The notes beneath the pieces are model-generated. The model saw nothing but the letters and a program-made list of their open reading frames with translations. It was not told the DNA's origin and made no database searches. Below, one piece after another: positions 38,074 through 48,229 of a stretch of DNA of 64,000 nt; the stretch's first letter is position 1; each line of letters starts with the position of its first letter. The position numbers were made by a program, and so were the translations under genes. Source of the stretch: Mesorhizobium sp. 65-26 (GTDB lineage Bacteria > Pseudomonadota > Alphaproteobacteria > Rhizobiales > Rhizobiaceae); NCBI GenBank assembly GCA_001899205.1, contig MKVL01000015.1, forward strand, positions 1-64,000, given 5' to 3'.

Positions 38074-40095
38074 GTGACATTGCCACCGCAAAACATGCTT
38101 GGCGAGGAAGCCAGTCCGTATCTCCAGCAGCACAGTGACAATCCCGTACACTGGCGGGCTTGGTCACCGGCCGCTCTGGACGAGGCGAGGACGCTCGACC
38201 GCCCGATCCTGCTGTCCATCGGCTATGCCGCCTGCCACTGGTGCCATGTCATGGCGCATGAGAGCTTCGAGAACGACGCGATCGCCGCCGTCATGAACCG
38301 GCTCTTCGTCAACATCAAGGTCGACCGCGAGGAGCGGCCGGACATCGACCAGATCTACATGGCGGCCCTGGCCTCCATGGGTGAGCAGGGCGGCTGGCCA
38401 CTGACCATGTTCCTGACGCCCGACGGCAAGCCATTCTGGGGCGGCACTTACTTTCCGCCGCAGCCGCGCTATGGCCGTCCGGGTTTCGTCCAGGTGCTGG
38501 AAGCGGTCGACAAGGCCTGGCGCGAGAAGAAGGAAAGCCTCGAGCAGAGCGCCAGCGGGCTGACCACGCATGTCGAGACTCGACTGGCCGGCGCCCACGG
38601 CAAGGCCGCGCTGACCACGGACAGCCTCGACCAGCTCGCCGAAGGCATCGACGGCATGGTCGACAGGACGCTCGGCGGCCTGCGCGGCGCGCCGAAATTC
38701 CCCAATGCGCCCTTCATGCAGACACTCTGGCTGTCCTGGCTGCGCAATGGCAACACGGACCACCGCGACGACGTGCTGTTGACTCTGGAACGGATGCTCG
38801 CCGGCGGCATCTACGATCATGTTGGCGGCGGTCTCAGCCGCTACTCCACCGACGCCGAATGGCTGGTGCCGCACTTCGAGAAGATGCTCTACGACAACGC
38901 CCAGCTCGTGCGGCAGTGCAACTGGGCCTATGCCGCGACCGGCAATGAATTGTTCCGGATACGAATCGAGGAGACGATTGCCTGGCTGCTGCGCGAGATG
39001 CGGGTCGAGGGCGGCGCCTTCGCGGCCAGCTTGGACGCCGACAGCGACGGCGAGGAGGGGCTTTTCTACACCTGGGACAGGGCAGAGATCGAGGCGGCGC
39101 TCGGCGAACGGTCGAAACTCTTCTTTAACCATCTCAGCCTCGCCAGCCCGCATGGCTGGGAAGGCAAGCCGGTCATCCACCAGACAGCCGAGCAACAGCT
39201 CGGCTCGGTCGCTGCGCGCCGGGCGTTGCAGCCGATCAAGGACAGGTTGCTGGAAATCCGCGAAAGGCGCGTGAGGCCGGGCCGCGACGGCAAGGTTCTG
39301 ACCGACTGGAACGGCCTGATGATCGCAGCACTCGCCGAAGCCGGGCGTTCGCTTGGCCGAAAAGACTGGATCGAAGCCGCGGCCACGGCCTTTGCCAGTA
39401 TCGTCGCGGCGCGCGAGAACGGCCGGCTGGCACACTCCATGCTCGGCTCGAAGAAGCTGTTTCCGGCGCTGTCCAGCGATTATGCCGCGATGACCAATGC
39501 GGCGATCGCGCTGTCGGAAGCGACGGGCGAGGGCGCCTATCTGGATCATGCCCGCGATTTCATCGCCGGGCTCGACCGCTGGCATGCCGACGCCGAGGGC
39601 ACCGGCTACTATCTCACCGCCTCCGACAGCGGCGACGTGCCGATCCGTATCCGGGGCGACGTCGACGAGGCCATCCCGTCGGCCACGGGGCAGATCATCG
39701 AGGCTTTGGTCCGGCTGGCGTCGCTCACCGGCGACATCGATCTCCAGGACAAGGCCTTGAAGGTCGCCGAACATGCCGCCGGACGGGCCGCCCACCAGGC
39801 ATATGGCCAGGCAGCCAGCGTCAACGCCTGCGCGCTGGCCATCGAACCGATGAAGCTCGTTATTGTCGACACGCCAGAAGCCTCTAGCCTCATTCCGGTC
39901 GCGAATCGAAATCCGGATCCGCGCCGGGTCGATATCGTCGTGGCGATCGGTTCGGAAGCGAATCGATCGCTTCTGCCAGGTGGTGTGCTGCCGCCGACGG
40001 ACAAGCCCGGAGCGTGGCTCTGCACCGGGCAGGTCTGCCTGCCGCCGGTTGTCGAAGCCGGAGAGTTGGAAAGGCTGTTGCAGAGGGAGGCCTAG
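38074..40095 (+). CDS. thioredoxin-domain protein of the YyaL/SSP411 family
   Basis: About 673 residues with the GTG at 38074 (alternatives: GTG at 38026, ATG at 38095). N-terminal NMLGEEASPYLQQHSDNPVHW, then a thioredoxin fold with GYAACHWCHVMAHESF (cysteines about 54 and 57) and DREERPDIDQIYM. The long C-terminal part has the six-hairpin (glycosidase-like) repeats such as GGIYDHVGGGLSRYSTDAEWLVPHFEKMLYDNAQL. A redox or envelope function is suspected but unproven for this family. Confidence 0.92.
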   Translation: MTLPPQNMLGEEASPYLQQHSDNPVHWRAWSPAALDEARTLDRPILLSIGYAACHWCHVMAHESFENDAIAAVMNRLFVNIKVDREERPDIDQIYMAALASMGEQGGWPLTMFLTPDGKPFWGGTYFPPQPRYGRPGFVQVLEAVDKAWREKKESLEQSASGLTTHVETRLAGAHGKAALTTDSLDQLAEGIDGMVDRTLGGLRGAPKFPNAPFMQTLWLSWLRNGNTDHRDDVLLTLERMLAGGIYDHVGGGLSRYSTDAEWLVPHFEKMLYDNAQLVRQCNWAYAATGNELFRIRIEETIAWLLREMRVEGGAFAASLDADSDGEEGLFYTWDRAEIEAALGERSKLFFNHLSLASPHGWEGKPVIHQTAEQQLGSVAARRALQPIKDRLLEIRERRVRPGRDGKVLTDWNGLMIAALAEAGRSLGRKDWIEAAATAFASIVAARENGRLAHSMLGSKKLFPALSSDYAAMTNAAIALSEATGEGAYLDHARDFIAGLDRWHADAEGTGYYLTASDSGDVPIRIRGDVDEAIPSATGQIIEALVRLASLTGDIDLQDKALKVAEHAAGRAAHQAYGQAASVNACALAIEPMKLVIVDTPEASSLIPVANRNPDPRRVDIVVAIGSEANRSLLPGGVLPPTDKPGAWLCTGQVCLPPVVEAGELERLLQREA

Positions 40096-40235
40096 AGCGT
40101 TTCACCGTTTCACGGAACCGCTCTGTCCCTTTGTCTTGGCGCTACCTCCAAGGGAAGGCGCCACGCGCCGTTTCCCGAGAGAACGGCTCAAATTTCTGGA
40201 GTAGCCTTAGGCGGCATCGCCATCTATCAGCGTTG
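40096..40235. other. intergenic with repeat-like sequence
   Basis: Begins TAGAGCGTTTCACCGTTTCACGGAACCGCTCTG, a hairpin-like segment (AGAGCG.../CGCTCT) frequent in rhizobial intergenic DNA and a likely terminator for the gene before it. No ORF. Confidence 0.45.
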
Positions 40236-40406
40236 CCGCCGCCCCTCATCTGGCTGCCGCCATCTTCTCCCCGTAAACGGGGAGAAGGACGCTGTCGCAG
40301 TACATTTCGCCAAGCTTGAACGTTGCAAAAACGCGCCGAGGTTGCGGCCAGCCTCTCTCTCCCCGTTTACGGGGAGAGATGCCCGGCAGGGCAATGAGGG
40401 GCAGCG
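40236..40406. repeat. dispersed composite inverted repeat, copy 1
   Basis: CCGCCCCTCATCTGGCTGCCG then TCTCCCCGTAAACGGGGAGA (hairpin), about 60 bp, TCTCCCCGTTTACGGGGAGA (hairpin) and CCGGCAGGGCAATGAGGGGC. The two ends are inverted copies. A related element is at 44853-45031. Confidence 0.75.
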
Positions 40407-40476
40407 CCAACCTCCGCGATACCACGGTGACCTTTGCCTCGACTGCCTTAAAGGGCGGAACCGGCAGCCGCTCCAA

Positions 40477-41742
40477 TCACGTATTCATCGAATCGAAGAA
40501 GTCGGCATTGGTCTTGGTCTGCTTGAGCTTGTCGATGAGGAACTCGATCGCGTCGGTGGTTCCCATCGGCGCCAGGATGCGGCGCAGCACGAAGATCTTC
40601 TGCAGATCCGAGCGCGGCACGAGCAGGTCTTCCTTGCGGGTGCCGGACTTGAGGATGTCGATCGCCGGATAGATGCGCTTGTCGGCCACCTTGCGGTCGA
40701 GCTGGATTTCGCAGTTACCGGTGCCCTTGAACTCTTCGAAGATGACTTCGTCCATGCGGCTGCCGGTGTCGATCAGCGCCGTGGCGATGATAGTCAGCGA
40801 ACCGCCTTCCTCGATGTTGCGGGCGGCGCCGAAGAAACGCTTCGGGCGCTGCAGCGCGTTGGCGTCGACACCGCCGGTCAGCACCTTGCCGGATGACGGC
40901 ACGACGGTGTTGTAGGCGCGCCCGAGGCGGGTGATCGAATCGAGCAGGATGACGACGTCACGGCCGTGCTCGACAAGGCGCTTGGCCTTCTCGATCACCA
41001 TCTCGGCGACCTGCACGTGGCGCGCGGCCGGCTCGTCGAAGGTCGAGGAAATCACCTCGCCCTTCACCGAGCGCTGCATGTCGGTGACTTCCTCGGGACG
41101 CTCGTCGATCAGGAGAACGATCAGGTAGCATTCCGGATGGTTGGTGGTGATGGAATGCGCGATGTTCTGCATCAGCACCGTCTTGCCGGTGCGTGGCTGC
41201 GCGTTGATCAGAGCGCGCTGGCCCTTGCCGATCGGCGCCACCAGGTCGATGACGCGCGGCGAGATGTCCTTGGTGGCCGGGTTCTCGGTCTCCATCTTCA
41301 ACCGCGAGGTCGGATAGAGCGGCGTCAGATTGTCGAAATGGATCTTGTGCCGGATCTTCTCCGGGTCGTCGAAGTTGATCGTGTTGACCTTGAGGAGCGC
41401 GAAATAGCGTTCGCCTTCCTTCGGACTGCGAATCGGTCCTTCGACGGTGTCGCCGGTCTTCAGCGAGAAGCGGCGGATCTGCGAGGGCGAGATGTAGATG
41501 TCATCGGGACCCGGCAGATAATTGGCGTTTGCGGAGCGCAGAAAGCCGAAGCCATCCTGCAGAACCTCGACCACGCCGTCGCCGATGATCTCGACGTCCT
41601 GGGCGGCAAGCTTCTTCAGGATCGCGAACATCAGCTCCTGCTTGCGCATGACGCTGGCGTTCTCCACCTCGAGCGATTCGGCATAAGCGATCAGCTCTGG
41701 CGGCTTCTTGTTCTTGAACTCTGCGAGTTTCATTTCCTGCAT
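40477..41742 (-). CDS. rho: transcription termination factor Rho
   Basis: 421 residues from the ATG at 41742, the rhizobial length. N-terminal [15 protein letters not shown]-binding DGFGFLRS plus [14 protein letters not shown], and ATPase core with [17 protein letters not shown] and [13 protein letters not shown]. It is the hexameric helicase that ends rho-dependent transcripts. Downstream of hemJ, with about 160 bp between them. Confidence 0.96.
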   Translation of the reverse strand: MQEMKLAEFKNKKPPELIAYAESLEVENASVMRKQELMFAILKKLAAQDVEIIGDGVVEVLQDGFGFLRSANANYLPGPDDIYISPSQIRRFSLKTGDTVEGPIRSPKEGERYFALLKVNTINFDDPEKIRHKIHFDNLTPLYPTSRLKMETENPATKDISPRVIDLVAPIGKGQRALINAQPRTGKTVLMQNIAHSITTNHPECYLIVLLIDERPEEVTDMQRSVKGEVISSTFDEPAARHVQVAEMVIEKAKRLVEHGRDVVILLDSITRLGRAYNTVVPSSGKVLTGGVDANALQRPKRFFGAARNIEEGGSLTIIATALIDTGSRMDEVIFEEFKGTGNCEIQLDRKVADKRIYPAIDILKSGTRKEDLLVPRSDLQKIFVLRRILAPMGTTDAIEFLIDKLKQTKTNADFFDSMNT

Positions 41743-41901
41743 GAACGGACTCTGGGTGTGCTTTGGGAAAAATTCGGTGGCGGCAACGAATGCGAGCGCG
41801 GGCCGAAAAGCAATGGAGGGCGGCGCTGGATGGGAAGGAAGACCTGTCTTGTATCGTCGGTCCACCCAAAGAGCAAGCCGCCTTTTGCGGCCGCGAAAGC
41901 C

Positions 41902-42438
41902 TCAGAAAGGCTTCACGATCACCAGTATGACGATGGCGATCATCAGCAATGTGGGGATCTCGTTGACGATCCGCCAGTGGCGCGCCGGCTTTTCGTTGCG
42001 ATCCTCGGCGAATTTCCGCACCGCGCCCGCCAGGTAACCGTGCACGGCCGAAAGACCGAGCACCAGCGCGATCTTGGCATGCAGCCAGCCGCCATGAAAA
42101 CCGAAGCTTTTCCAGGCCAGCCAGAGGCCGAACACCCAGGTGACGATCATCGCCGGATTGATGATGCCGCGCAGCAGACGGCGCTCCATGACCTTGAAGG
42201 TCTCCGACTGCACCGAACCCTTCTCGGCATCGACATGATAGACGAAGAGCCGCGGCAGATAGAGCATCCCGGCCATCCACGAGATCACCGCGATCACGTG
42301 GATCGCCTTCGCCCAGGGATAGAAGTCGTCCGGGCCGAACAGGAAGAGCAGCACCGCCAGCGCCAGGAAGACGACCAGGGCGATCATCGCCCGCCGCGCC
42401 GCGCCGGCGCTGCTGCCGGTATTTGCTGCATTCACCAT
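41902..42438 (-). CDS. hemJ: protoporphyrinogen IX oxidase HemJ
   Basis: 178 residues and four membrane segments. The conserved WAKAIHVIAVISWMAGMLYLPRLFVYH near residue 42 carries the heme-binding histidine region. Later are IINPAMIVTWVFGLWL and HWRIVNEIPTLLMI. It oxidises protoporphyrinogen IX in the penultimate heme step. It lies 13 bp downstream of hemE on the same strand, probably one transcript. Confidence 0.93.
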   Translation of the reverse strand: MVNAANTGSSAGAARRAMIALVVFLALAVLLFLFGPDDFYPWAKAIHVIAVISWMAGMLYLPRLFVYHVDAEKGSVQSETFKVMERRLLRGIINPAMIVTWVFGLWLAWKSFGFHGGWLHAKIALVLGLSAVHGYLAGAVRKFAEDRNEKPARHWRIVNEIPTLLMIAIVILVIVKPF

Positions 42439-42451
42439 TGCCTGCCTACCT

Positions 42452-43483
42452 TCAGCGCGTCGCGCTCCGCACCATCTTCACCATCGCCTCGACATGCTCC
42501 ACCGGAGTTTCCGGGGTGATGCCATGGCCGAGATTGAAGACCAGCGGACCATTGCCCAGGGCCTTCAGGATCGCCGTAACGCCGTCCGCCAGCGCCGCGC
42601 CGCCCGCTACCAGGCGCAGCGGGTCGAGATTGCCCTGCACCGCGCCCGCCTTCTGCAGCGCCTGCGCCGTGCCGAGCGGCACCGTCCAGTCGAGGCCGAG
42701 GCCGGTCACGCCGGTACGCGCGCGATAGGTCGTGTATTGCGTGCCGGCTCCCTTGGGAAAGCCGATGATCGGCACATGCGGATAGACCTTGCGAACCTGC
42801 CGCACGATCTCGGCCACCGGCTTGACGCAGAACCGCTCGAAGCAGTCCTCATCGAGCACGCCCGACCACGAATCGAAGATCTGCACGACATCGGCGCCGG
42901 CCTCGATCTGCCGAATGAGATAGGCGGCGGAATGATCCGCCAGCGTCTTGAGCAGCGCCTCGAACGCCGCCGGCTCGCGATAGGCGAACAGCCGCGCCGG
43001 CGCCTGGTCCGGCGTGCCGTGGCCGGCAATCATATAGGTCGCCACCGTCCACGGCGCACCGCAGAAGCCGATCAGTGTCGTCTCGTTCGGCAGTCGGGCG
43101 CGCAGGCGGCGCACCGTTTCGTAGACCGGTTCGAGATTCACGTGAAACGCTGCGCCGTCGAGCGCCGGGATCTCGGACGCGTTGATCGGCGTCAGCAGCG
43201 GGCCTCGCCCTTCCTCGAAGCGAACGTCCCGGCCCAGAGCGTGCGGCACCACCAGTATGTCCGAGAACAGGATCGAGGCATCGAAACCGAAGCGTTCGAT
43301 CGGCTGCAGCGTCACTTCGACGGCGAGATCGGGATTGTAGCAGAGGTCGAGGAACGAACCCGCCTTGCGGCGCGTTTGCCTGTACTCCGGCAGATAGCGT
43401 CCGGCCTGACGCATCATCCAGAGCGGAGGCGGGAACACCGCTTCCCCCTTCAGCACATCAAGCATGGACCGCTTCACGGACAT
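42452..43483 (-). CDS. hemE: uroporphyrinogen decarboxylase
   Basis: 343 residues. [17 protein letters not shown] at about 20-36, [27 protein letters not shown] and DSWSGVL are hallmarks of HemE. It converts uroporphyrinogen III to coproporphyrinogen III. A parS-like sequence lies within the coding region at 43135. Its start borders the putative oriC, a gene order known for Caulobacter and rhizobia. Confidence 0.96.
   Translation of the reverse strand: MSVKRSMLDVLKGEAVFPPPLWMMRQAGRYLPEYRQTRRKAGSFLDLCYNPDLAVEVTLQPIERFGFDASILFSDILVVPHALGRDVRFEEGRGPLLTPINASEIPALDGAAFHVNLEPVYETVRRLRARLPNETTLIGFCGAPWTVATYMIAGHGTPDQAPARLFAYREPAAFEALLKTLADHSAAYLIRQIEAGADVVQIFDSWSGVLDEDCFERFCVKPVAEIVRQVRKVYPHVPIIGFPKGAGTQYTTYRARTGVTGLGLDWTVPLGTAQALQKAGAVQGNLDPLRLVAGGAALADGVTAILKALGNGPLVFNLGHGITPETPVEHVEAMVKMVRSATR
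43135..43148. other. parS-like site in hemE (one mismatch)
   Basis: GATTCACGTGAAAC differs from GTTTCACGTGAAAC by one base. It lies about 350 bp from the oriC gap. Confidence 0.55.
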
Positions 43484-43551
43484 GGAATGCTCGCCTCCCT
43501 ACAGCGCCGCGCATGCTTTGGACGCGCGAAGGACGCTGTAGCATCCTGTTT

Positions 43552-43600
43552 TGCGCATGAGCCTTTCCGGAAATCGATACCGATTTCGGGGTCATGCGCA
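43552..43600. repeat. palindromic element in the oriC gap
   Basis: Outer arms TGCGCATGA (43552-43560) and TCATGCGCA (43592-43600) are perfect, and inner arms GAAATCG (43570-43576) and CGATTTC (43581-43587) are perfect. This is a common palindromic form in rhizobial intergenic DNA. Confidence 0.75.
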
Positions 43601-43630
43601 GCTCTCTTAAAACAAACTATCTAATTTCTA

Positions 43631-43654
43631 AGACTCTTTTGATTCTAAGAGTCT
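43631..43654. other. oriC hairpin with three GANTC sites
   Basis: AGACTCTT (43631-43638) pairs with AAGAGTCT (43647-43654) around an 8-nt loop. GACTC, GATTC and GAGTC lie at 43632-43636, 43641-43645 and 43649-43653. It lies in the AT-rich part of the gap and could be a melting or protein-binding element. Confidence 0.7.
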
Positions 43655-43986
43655 GTTGGTTCTGGTGGTTGCCACCTGTCCCGCTTTGCCCCGCAAAACA
43701 CCAGCCCCCATATTGTCGCGCACACATCGCGTGACCGAAGGAGCTTTCTGGGGAAAGTCGGGAATCCCGTTCTGGAATCAAGACCTTGTCGACCAGCTTC
43801 CGGTGATGCGTCCTGTGGATGGCTGGAGCATGCCTTTGCCTCTCCCCGATTTTGTCCCCAGCCGCCCGGCGAAGATTACAGCACACCGAATTGTGGACAA
43901 CCTGCCATCTGATACAGTCGCTTCCCGTCGGCCGGCTTTCTTGTCCAGCTTTGTCCACACCCGCCCACAGCCCGGAACGAAACCCT

Positions 43987-44808
43987 GTGCACAAACCCCA
44001 GAGCTTCTTTCACCTGCATCTGATTTCCGACGCGACCGGCGAGACGCTGCTCGCCGCCGGCCGCGCGGCATCCGCGCAATACAAGGACGCGCGCGCCATC
44101 GAGCACATCTATCCGCTCATCCGCACGGAAAAGCAGGTCGCCAAGGTGTTCGAGGACATCGAGGAAGAGCCCGGCATCATCCTCTATACGGTCGTCGACC
44201 AGAAACTGGCGCGCAGCATCGACGAACGCTGCGCCGCCATGGGCCTGCCCTGCGTGTCGGTGCTGGAGCCGGTGCTCACGGTCTTCCAGTCCTATCTCGG
44301 CACGCCGGCCGGCCGCCGTGTCGGCGCCCAGCACGTGCTCGACGCCGAATATTTCCGCCGCATCGACGCGCTCAACTTCACCATGGAGCATGATGACGGC
44401 CAGTTGCCGGCCAACATGGACGACGCCGACATCGTGCTGATCGGCATCTCCCGCACCTCGAAGACGCCGACCAGCATCTATCTCGCCAACCGCGGCATCA
44501 AGACCGCCAACATCCCGATCGTGCTCGGCGTTCCCGTGCCGGAAAGCCTGATCCATGCCACGAAGCCGCTGATCGTCGGCCTGATCACCACGGTCGAGCG
44601 CATCTCGCATGTCAGGCAGAACCGATTGCTCGGCAGCACCACCGCCTACGAACCCGGCGACTATATCGACCGCGCCGTCATTGCCGAGGAACTCGCCTAC
44701 GCCCGCCAGATCTGCACCCGTCACGGCTGGCCGATGATCGACGTCAGTCGCCGCTCCATCGAGGAAACGGCAGCCGCCATCGTTGCCCTGCGCGGGAAGT
44801 CGAGATAG
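43987..44808 (+). CDS. ppsR: pyruvate, phosphate dikinase regulatory protein (DUF299)
   Basis: 273 residues from the GTG at 43987, a normal length. N-terminal [15 protein letters not shown] and the P-loop-like [20 protein letters not shown] at about 155-170. [19 protein letters not shown] near the end is part of the regulator signature. It is a bifunctional kinase/pyrophosphorylase that switches PPDK (or PEP synthase) by phosphorylating a threonine. Its start codon overlaps a DnaA-box-like 9-mer, so its promoter lies inside the oriC gap. Confidence 0.93.
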   Translation: MHKPQSFFHLHLISDATGETLLAAGRAASAQYKDARAIEHIYPLIRTEKQVAKVFEDIEEEPGIILYTVVDQKLARSIDERCAAMGLPCVSVLEPVLTVFQSYLGTPAGRRVGAQHVLDAEYFRRIDALNFTMEHDDGQLPANMDDADIVLIGISRTSKTPTSIYLANRGIKTANIPIVLGVPVPESLIHATKPLIVGLITTVERISHVRQNRLLGSTTAYEPGDYIDRAVIAEELAYARQICTRHGWPMIDVSRRSIEETAAAIVALRGKSR

Positions 44809-44852
44809 ATGAGCGATGAGCAAGCTTGCCTCGCTTCCTAGCGGACGGTCGG

Positions 44853-45031
44853 CGCTGCCCCTCACCTGCCTGCCGGCATCCTCTCCCCGTATAGGGACGG
44901 GGAGAGGGGCACTGTCATCGAAGGCTTCGCGAACGACCTGCGTAGCAGGAGGAGCACCTCTGCTGACGCTGCTGTCTTTCTCCCCGTCCCTATACGGGGA
45001 GAAATGTCCGGCAGGACAATGAGGGGCGGTG
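44853..45031. repeat. dispersed composite inverted repeat, copy 2
   Basis: CGCTGCCCCTCACCTGCCTG then CTCTCCCCGTATAGGGACGG, about 75 bp, CCGTCCCTATACGGGGAGA, and GTCCGGCAGGACAATGAGGG. Ends inverted. It is related to 40236-40406. The maf open frame runs back into it, so the longer maf start is not real. Confidence 0.75.
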
Positions 45032-45078
45032 CAAGCGTTGCAAATATTGTTCAACCCGCTTCGTGCGTGCGAGTGAAA

Positions 45079-45678
45079 ATGACCGAGAAAATCATCCTCG
45101 CTTCGGGCAGTCCGTTCCGCAAGGCGATGCTCGTCAATGCCGGCCTCGACATCGAGGCCGTTCCCGCCGATGTCGACGAGCGCGCGCTGGAAGCGCCGCT
45201 CAAGGGCAGCGGCGTTTCGCCGGAGGACGTCGCCCAGGTGCTGGCCGAAGCCAAGGCCACCGAGGTGAGCGAGCGCCGGCCGAAAAGCCTCGTGCTCGGC
45301 TGCGACCAGACCCTGTCGCTGGGCGACGAGATATTCCACAAGCCCGCCGACATGGAGGGCGCGCGGCGCCATCTGCTGGCGCTGTCGGGCAAGACCCATC
45401 AGTTGAACAGCGCCGCGGTGCTGTGCCGCGACGGCGAGGTGCTGTGGCGGCATGTCGGTGTCGCCAGCCTGACGATGCGCAAGCTCGACCCCGCCTTCAT
45501 CGGCCGGCATCTGGCGCGCGTCGGCGCCAAGGCGCTGTCCAGCGTCGGCGCCTACCAGATCGAGGGCGAGGGCATCCAGCTCTTCGACAAGATCGAGGGC
45601 GACTATTTCACCATCGTCGGCCTGCCGCTGCTGCCGGTGCTGGCAAAGCTGCGCGAGCTGGGAGCCATCGATGGCTGA
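45079..45678 (+). CDS. maf: Maf-like nucleoside triphosphate pyrophosphatase
   Basis: 199 residues from the ATG at 45079. [14 protein letters not shown] near the N-terminus, [12 protein letters not shown] at about 70-81, and [31 protein letters not shown] at the C-terminus are Maf hallmarks. These enzymes clean modified nucleotides such as dTTP/UTP analogues. The end overlaps the aroE start by 8 bp. Confidence 0.93.
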   Translation: MTEKIILASGSPFRKAMLVNAGLDIEAVPADVDERALEAPLKGSGVSPEDVAQVLAEAKATEVSERRPKSLVLGCDQTLSLGDEIFHKPADMEGARRHLLALSGKTHQLNSAAVLCRDGEVLWRHVGVASLTMRKLDPAFIGRHLARVGAKALSSVGAYQIEGEGIQLFDKIEGDYFTIVGLPLLPVLAKLRELGAIDG

Positions 45679-46540
45679 GACCATGAAGAAGGCTTTCGTC
45701 GTCGGTCACCCCATCGCCCATTCGCGCTCGCCGAAGATCCATGGCCACTGGCTGGCCAGATACGGCATCGCCGGCAGCTATGAGGCGATCGACGTCGCGC
45801 CATCCGATTTCGCGGCCTTCCTGGAAGGGCTGGCCGAAAATGGCTATCGCGGTGGCAACGTCACCATCCCGCACAAGGAGGCCGCCTTCGCGCTCGCCGC
45901 GCGCCGCGACCGGGCGGCCGAGGAGATCGGCGCCGTCAACACGCTGTGGTTCGAGGACGGCACGCTCTGGGGCGGCAACACTGACGGCCATGGCTTCGCC
46001 GCAAACCTTGACGACCAGGTTCCGGGCTGGGCGGCCAATGGTCCGGCGGTTGTGCTTGGCGCGGGCGGCGCTTCCCGCGCCGTCATCCAGGCCTTGAAGC
46101 AGCGTGGCGTGCGCGACATCCGCATCGTCAACCGCACGCTCGCGCGGGCGCGCGAACTGGCCGACCGTTTCGGCGCCGGCGTCACGGCGCATGCCGTCGA
46201 GGCGACCGGCGAATTGCTTGCCGATGCCGGCCTGCTGATCAACACCACGGCGCTCGGCATGCATGGCAATGAAGGCCTGCCGGCCGATCCCGCCGGCCTG
46301 CCCGACCATGCCATCGTCACCGACATCGTCTATGTGCCGCTGGAGACGCCGCTGCTCGCCGCCGCCAGGGCGCGCGGCCTGAAGGCCGCCGACGGGCTCG
46401 GCATGCTGCTGCACCAGGCCGTGCCAGGCTTCGAGCGCTGGTTCGGCGCCAGGCCCGAAGTGTCGCCCGAACTGCGGCGCATGATCGTCGCCGACATTAA
46501 AGCGCCGGGCGTCCAATCGGACGCCCAAAGGACGCTCTGA
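45671..46540 (+). CDS. aroE: shikimate dehydrogenase
   Basis: 289 residues from the ATG at 45671 (MKK at 45683 also possible). [17 protein letters not shown] binds shikimate, [10 protein letters not shown] follows with the catalytic lysine, NTDGHG and the NADP fold [16 protein letters not shown] come later. It reduces 3-dehydroshikimate in aromatic amino acid synthesis. Overlaps maf by 8 bp. Confidence 0.95.
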   Translation: MAETMKKAFVVGHPIAHSRSPKIHGHWLARYGIAGSYEAIDVAPSDFAAFLEGLAENGYRGGNVTIPHKEAAFALAARRDRAAEEIGAVNTLWFEDGTLWGGNTDGHGFAANLDDQVPGWAANGPAVVLGAGGASRAVIQALKQRGVRDIRIVNRTLARARELADRFGAGVTAHAVEATGELLADAGLLINTTALGMHGNEGLPADPAGLPDHAIVTDIVYVPLETPLLAAARARGLKAADGLGMLLHQAVPGFERWFGARPEVSPELRRMIVADIKAPGVQSDAQRTL

Positions 46541-46549
46541 CACTATGAT

Positions 46550-46600
46550 TGAGCATCGGAATAATCCGGAAGCCGTACACACTTTTCGGTCCGATGTTCT
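46550..46600. repeat. small palindromic element between aroE and coaE
   Basis: GAGCATCGGA (46551-46560) and TCCGATGTTC (46590-46599) pair with one mismatch around AATAATCCGGAAGCC, a palindromic type seen elsewhere in rhizobial intergenic DNA. Confidence 0.6.
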
Positions 46601-46621
46601 AAAGCCCATTGAGGACCTGAC

Positions 46622-47209
46622 ATGATCGTGCTCGGCCTTACCGGATCGATCGGCATGGGCAAGTCGACGACTGCCGGCATGTTCGCCGAGGCCGGCGTGC
46701 CGGTGCACGATTCCGACGAGGCCGTGCATCGCCTCTACGCCGGCAAGGCGGCGCCGCTCGTCGAGGCGGCGTTTCCCGGAACCACCGTCGACGGCGTGGT
46801 GGATCGCGGCCGGCTGGCGCAAAGGGTGCTGGGCGACGCCGAGGCGCTGAAACGCCTGGAGCGGATCGTCCATCCGCTGGTGCGCGCCGACGCGGATGCC
46901 TTCCTCGCCGGCCATCGCGCCGCCGGCAGGCCGATGGCGGTGCTCGACATACCGCTTCTGTTCGAGACCGGCGGCCGCGACCGCGTCGACAAGGTCGTGG
47001 TGGTGACGGCGCCGGCCGAGGTCCAGCGCGACCGCGTGCTGGCGCGGCCCGGCATGACGGAAGCGAAATTCGAGGCGATCCTGGCCAAGCAGGTTCCCGA
47101 CGCGCAAAAGCGGACTCAGGCGGATTTCGTCGTCGATACGGGCCACGGCCTCGAGGCTGCCCGCGCAGCCGTGCGGGCGATCATCGCAGAGCTGACGCCC
47201 CGGTCCTGA
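46622..47209 (+). CDS. coaE: dephospho-CoA kinase
   Basis: 195 residues. P-loop [12 protein letters not shown] at 5-16, [14 protein letters not shown], and [11 protein letters not shown] with [12 protein letters not shown]. It performs the last step of coenzyme A synthesis. Located between aroE and dnaQ, as in other alphaproteobacteria. Confidence 0.95.
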   Translation: MIVLGLTGSIGMGKSTTAGMFAEAGVPVHDSDEAVHRLYAGKAAPLVEAAFPGTTVDGVVDRGRLAQRVLGDAEALKRLERIVHPLVRADADAFLAGHRAAGRPMAVLDIPLLFETGGRDRVDKVVVVTAPAEVQRDRVLARPGMTEAKFEAILAKQVPDAQKRTQADFVVDTGHGLEAARAAVRAIIAELTPRS

Positions 47210-47459
47210 ACAGGGGCACGGGAAGCTCCCCAAGGTTTGTACGCCGGCAGGCCGATCGCAAATGGGGGTCGTGCCCCAAAGGCGATTGTCCCGCCCACAA
47301 GCGGGACGATCAGGGTCGGGGCGCCCGTCACGACAGGTCTCGCCTCGCCATATCCGGGGAAAAGCCCGCCGGGCGGCGGCCTCGCCCTTGCTGCCCGCAT
47401 TGCCCGTTGCCATTTTCGGGGCGCGCGCGATGCTGGCTGCGCGAAAGCGGACTGATTCG

Positions 47460-48161
47460 ATGCGCGAGATCATCTTCGATACGGAAACCACGGGCCTCGA
47501 CGCGCGCGAGGATCGTGTCATCGAACTGGGCGGCGTCGAGCTGGTCAATCGCTTCCCCACCGGCCGCACCTTCCACCACTACATCAACCCGCAGGGCCGC
47601 GCGATCAATCCCGAGGCGCAGGCCGTGCACGGCATCAGCGCCGCCGACCTGCAGGGCAAGCCGGTCTTCGCCGACGTCGCCGAGGAGTGGTTCTCCTTCA
47701 TTGACGGCGCCAAGCTGGTGGCGCACAACGCCACTTTCGACGTCAACTTCCTCAACGTCGAGTTCGAGCGTCTCGGTCATCCGCAGATCGATCCCGGCCG
47801 CATCGTCGACACGCTGGCGCTGGCGCGCCGCAAGCATCCGATGGGCCCGAACTCGCTCGACGCGCTCTGCCGGCGCTACGGCATCGACAACACGCGCCGC
47901 ACCAAGCACGGCGCCTTGCTCGACTCCGAACTGCTGGCCGAGGTCTATATCGAGCTGATCGGCGGCAAGCAGGCCGCGCTGGTGCTCGACTCGGTTGTGG
48001 CCACCGCCGTCGACGAGGCCGGCAGCGTCATCGACATTTCCATCGGCGCCCGGTCGGTGCCGCTGGCGCCGCGCATCAGCGAGGCCGAACGCGCCGCCCA
48101 CGCGGCCATGGTCGGCACGCTGGGCGAAAAGGCGATCTGGCTGCGCTTCGCCGAAGGTTGA
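47460..48161 (+). CDS. dnaQ: DNA polymerase III epsilon subunit
   Basis: 233 residues from the ATG at 47460. Exonuclease motif I FDTETTGLDAREDRVIELGGVEL at the N-terminus, motif II VAHNATFDVNFLNVEFERL at about 95-113, and motif III RTKHGALLDSELLAEVY. It is the 3'-5' proofreading subunit. The longer upstream frame runs into non-coding sequence. Confidence 0.95.
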   Translation: MREIIFDTETTGLDAREDRVIELGGVELVNRFPTGRTFHHYINPQGRAINPEAQAVHGISAADLQGKPVFADVAEEWFSFIDGAKLVAHNATFDVNFLNVEFERLGHPQIDPGRIVDTLALARRKHPMGPNSLDALCRRYGIDNTRRTKHGALLDSELLAEVYIELIGGKQAALVLDSVVATAVDEAGSVIDISIGARSVPLAPRISEAERAAHAAMVGTLGEKAIWLRFAEG

Positions 48162-48229
48162 GCCCGAGCAGTCGGACGTTTCGCGACCGGATATGGCTGC
48201 CGTGGCGAGATCGGACGTGGCGGCGCTGT

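Larger units (their letters stand above)
43484..43986. other. oriC: putative chromosomal replication origin (oriC)
   Basis: A gene-free gap between hemE and ppsR, the known origin position in Caulobacter and in Sinorhizobium. Visible: an AT-rich stretch (about 43603-43652) and DnaA-box-like 9-mers, several matching TTATCCACA at 8 of 9 or 7 of 9 positions (43814-43822, 43852-43860, 43892-43900, 43951-43959, 43986-43994). It also has five GANTC methylation sites, a perfect 8-bp-arm hairpin and a separate palindrome. No parS in the gap itself, but parAB and parS are close. Confidence 0.8.

Noticed and set aside
43631-43654. oriC hairpin as a rho-independent terminator of a flanking gene
   Set aside because: Both flanking genes start, not end, at this gap. 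There is no T-run in the right place.
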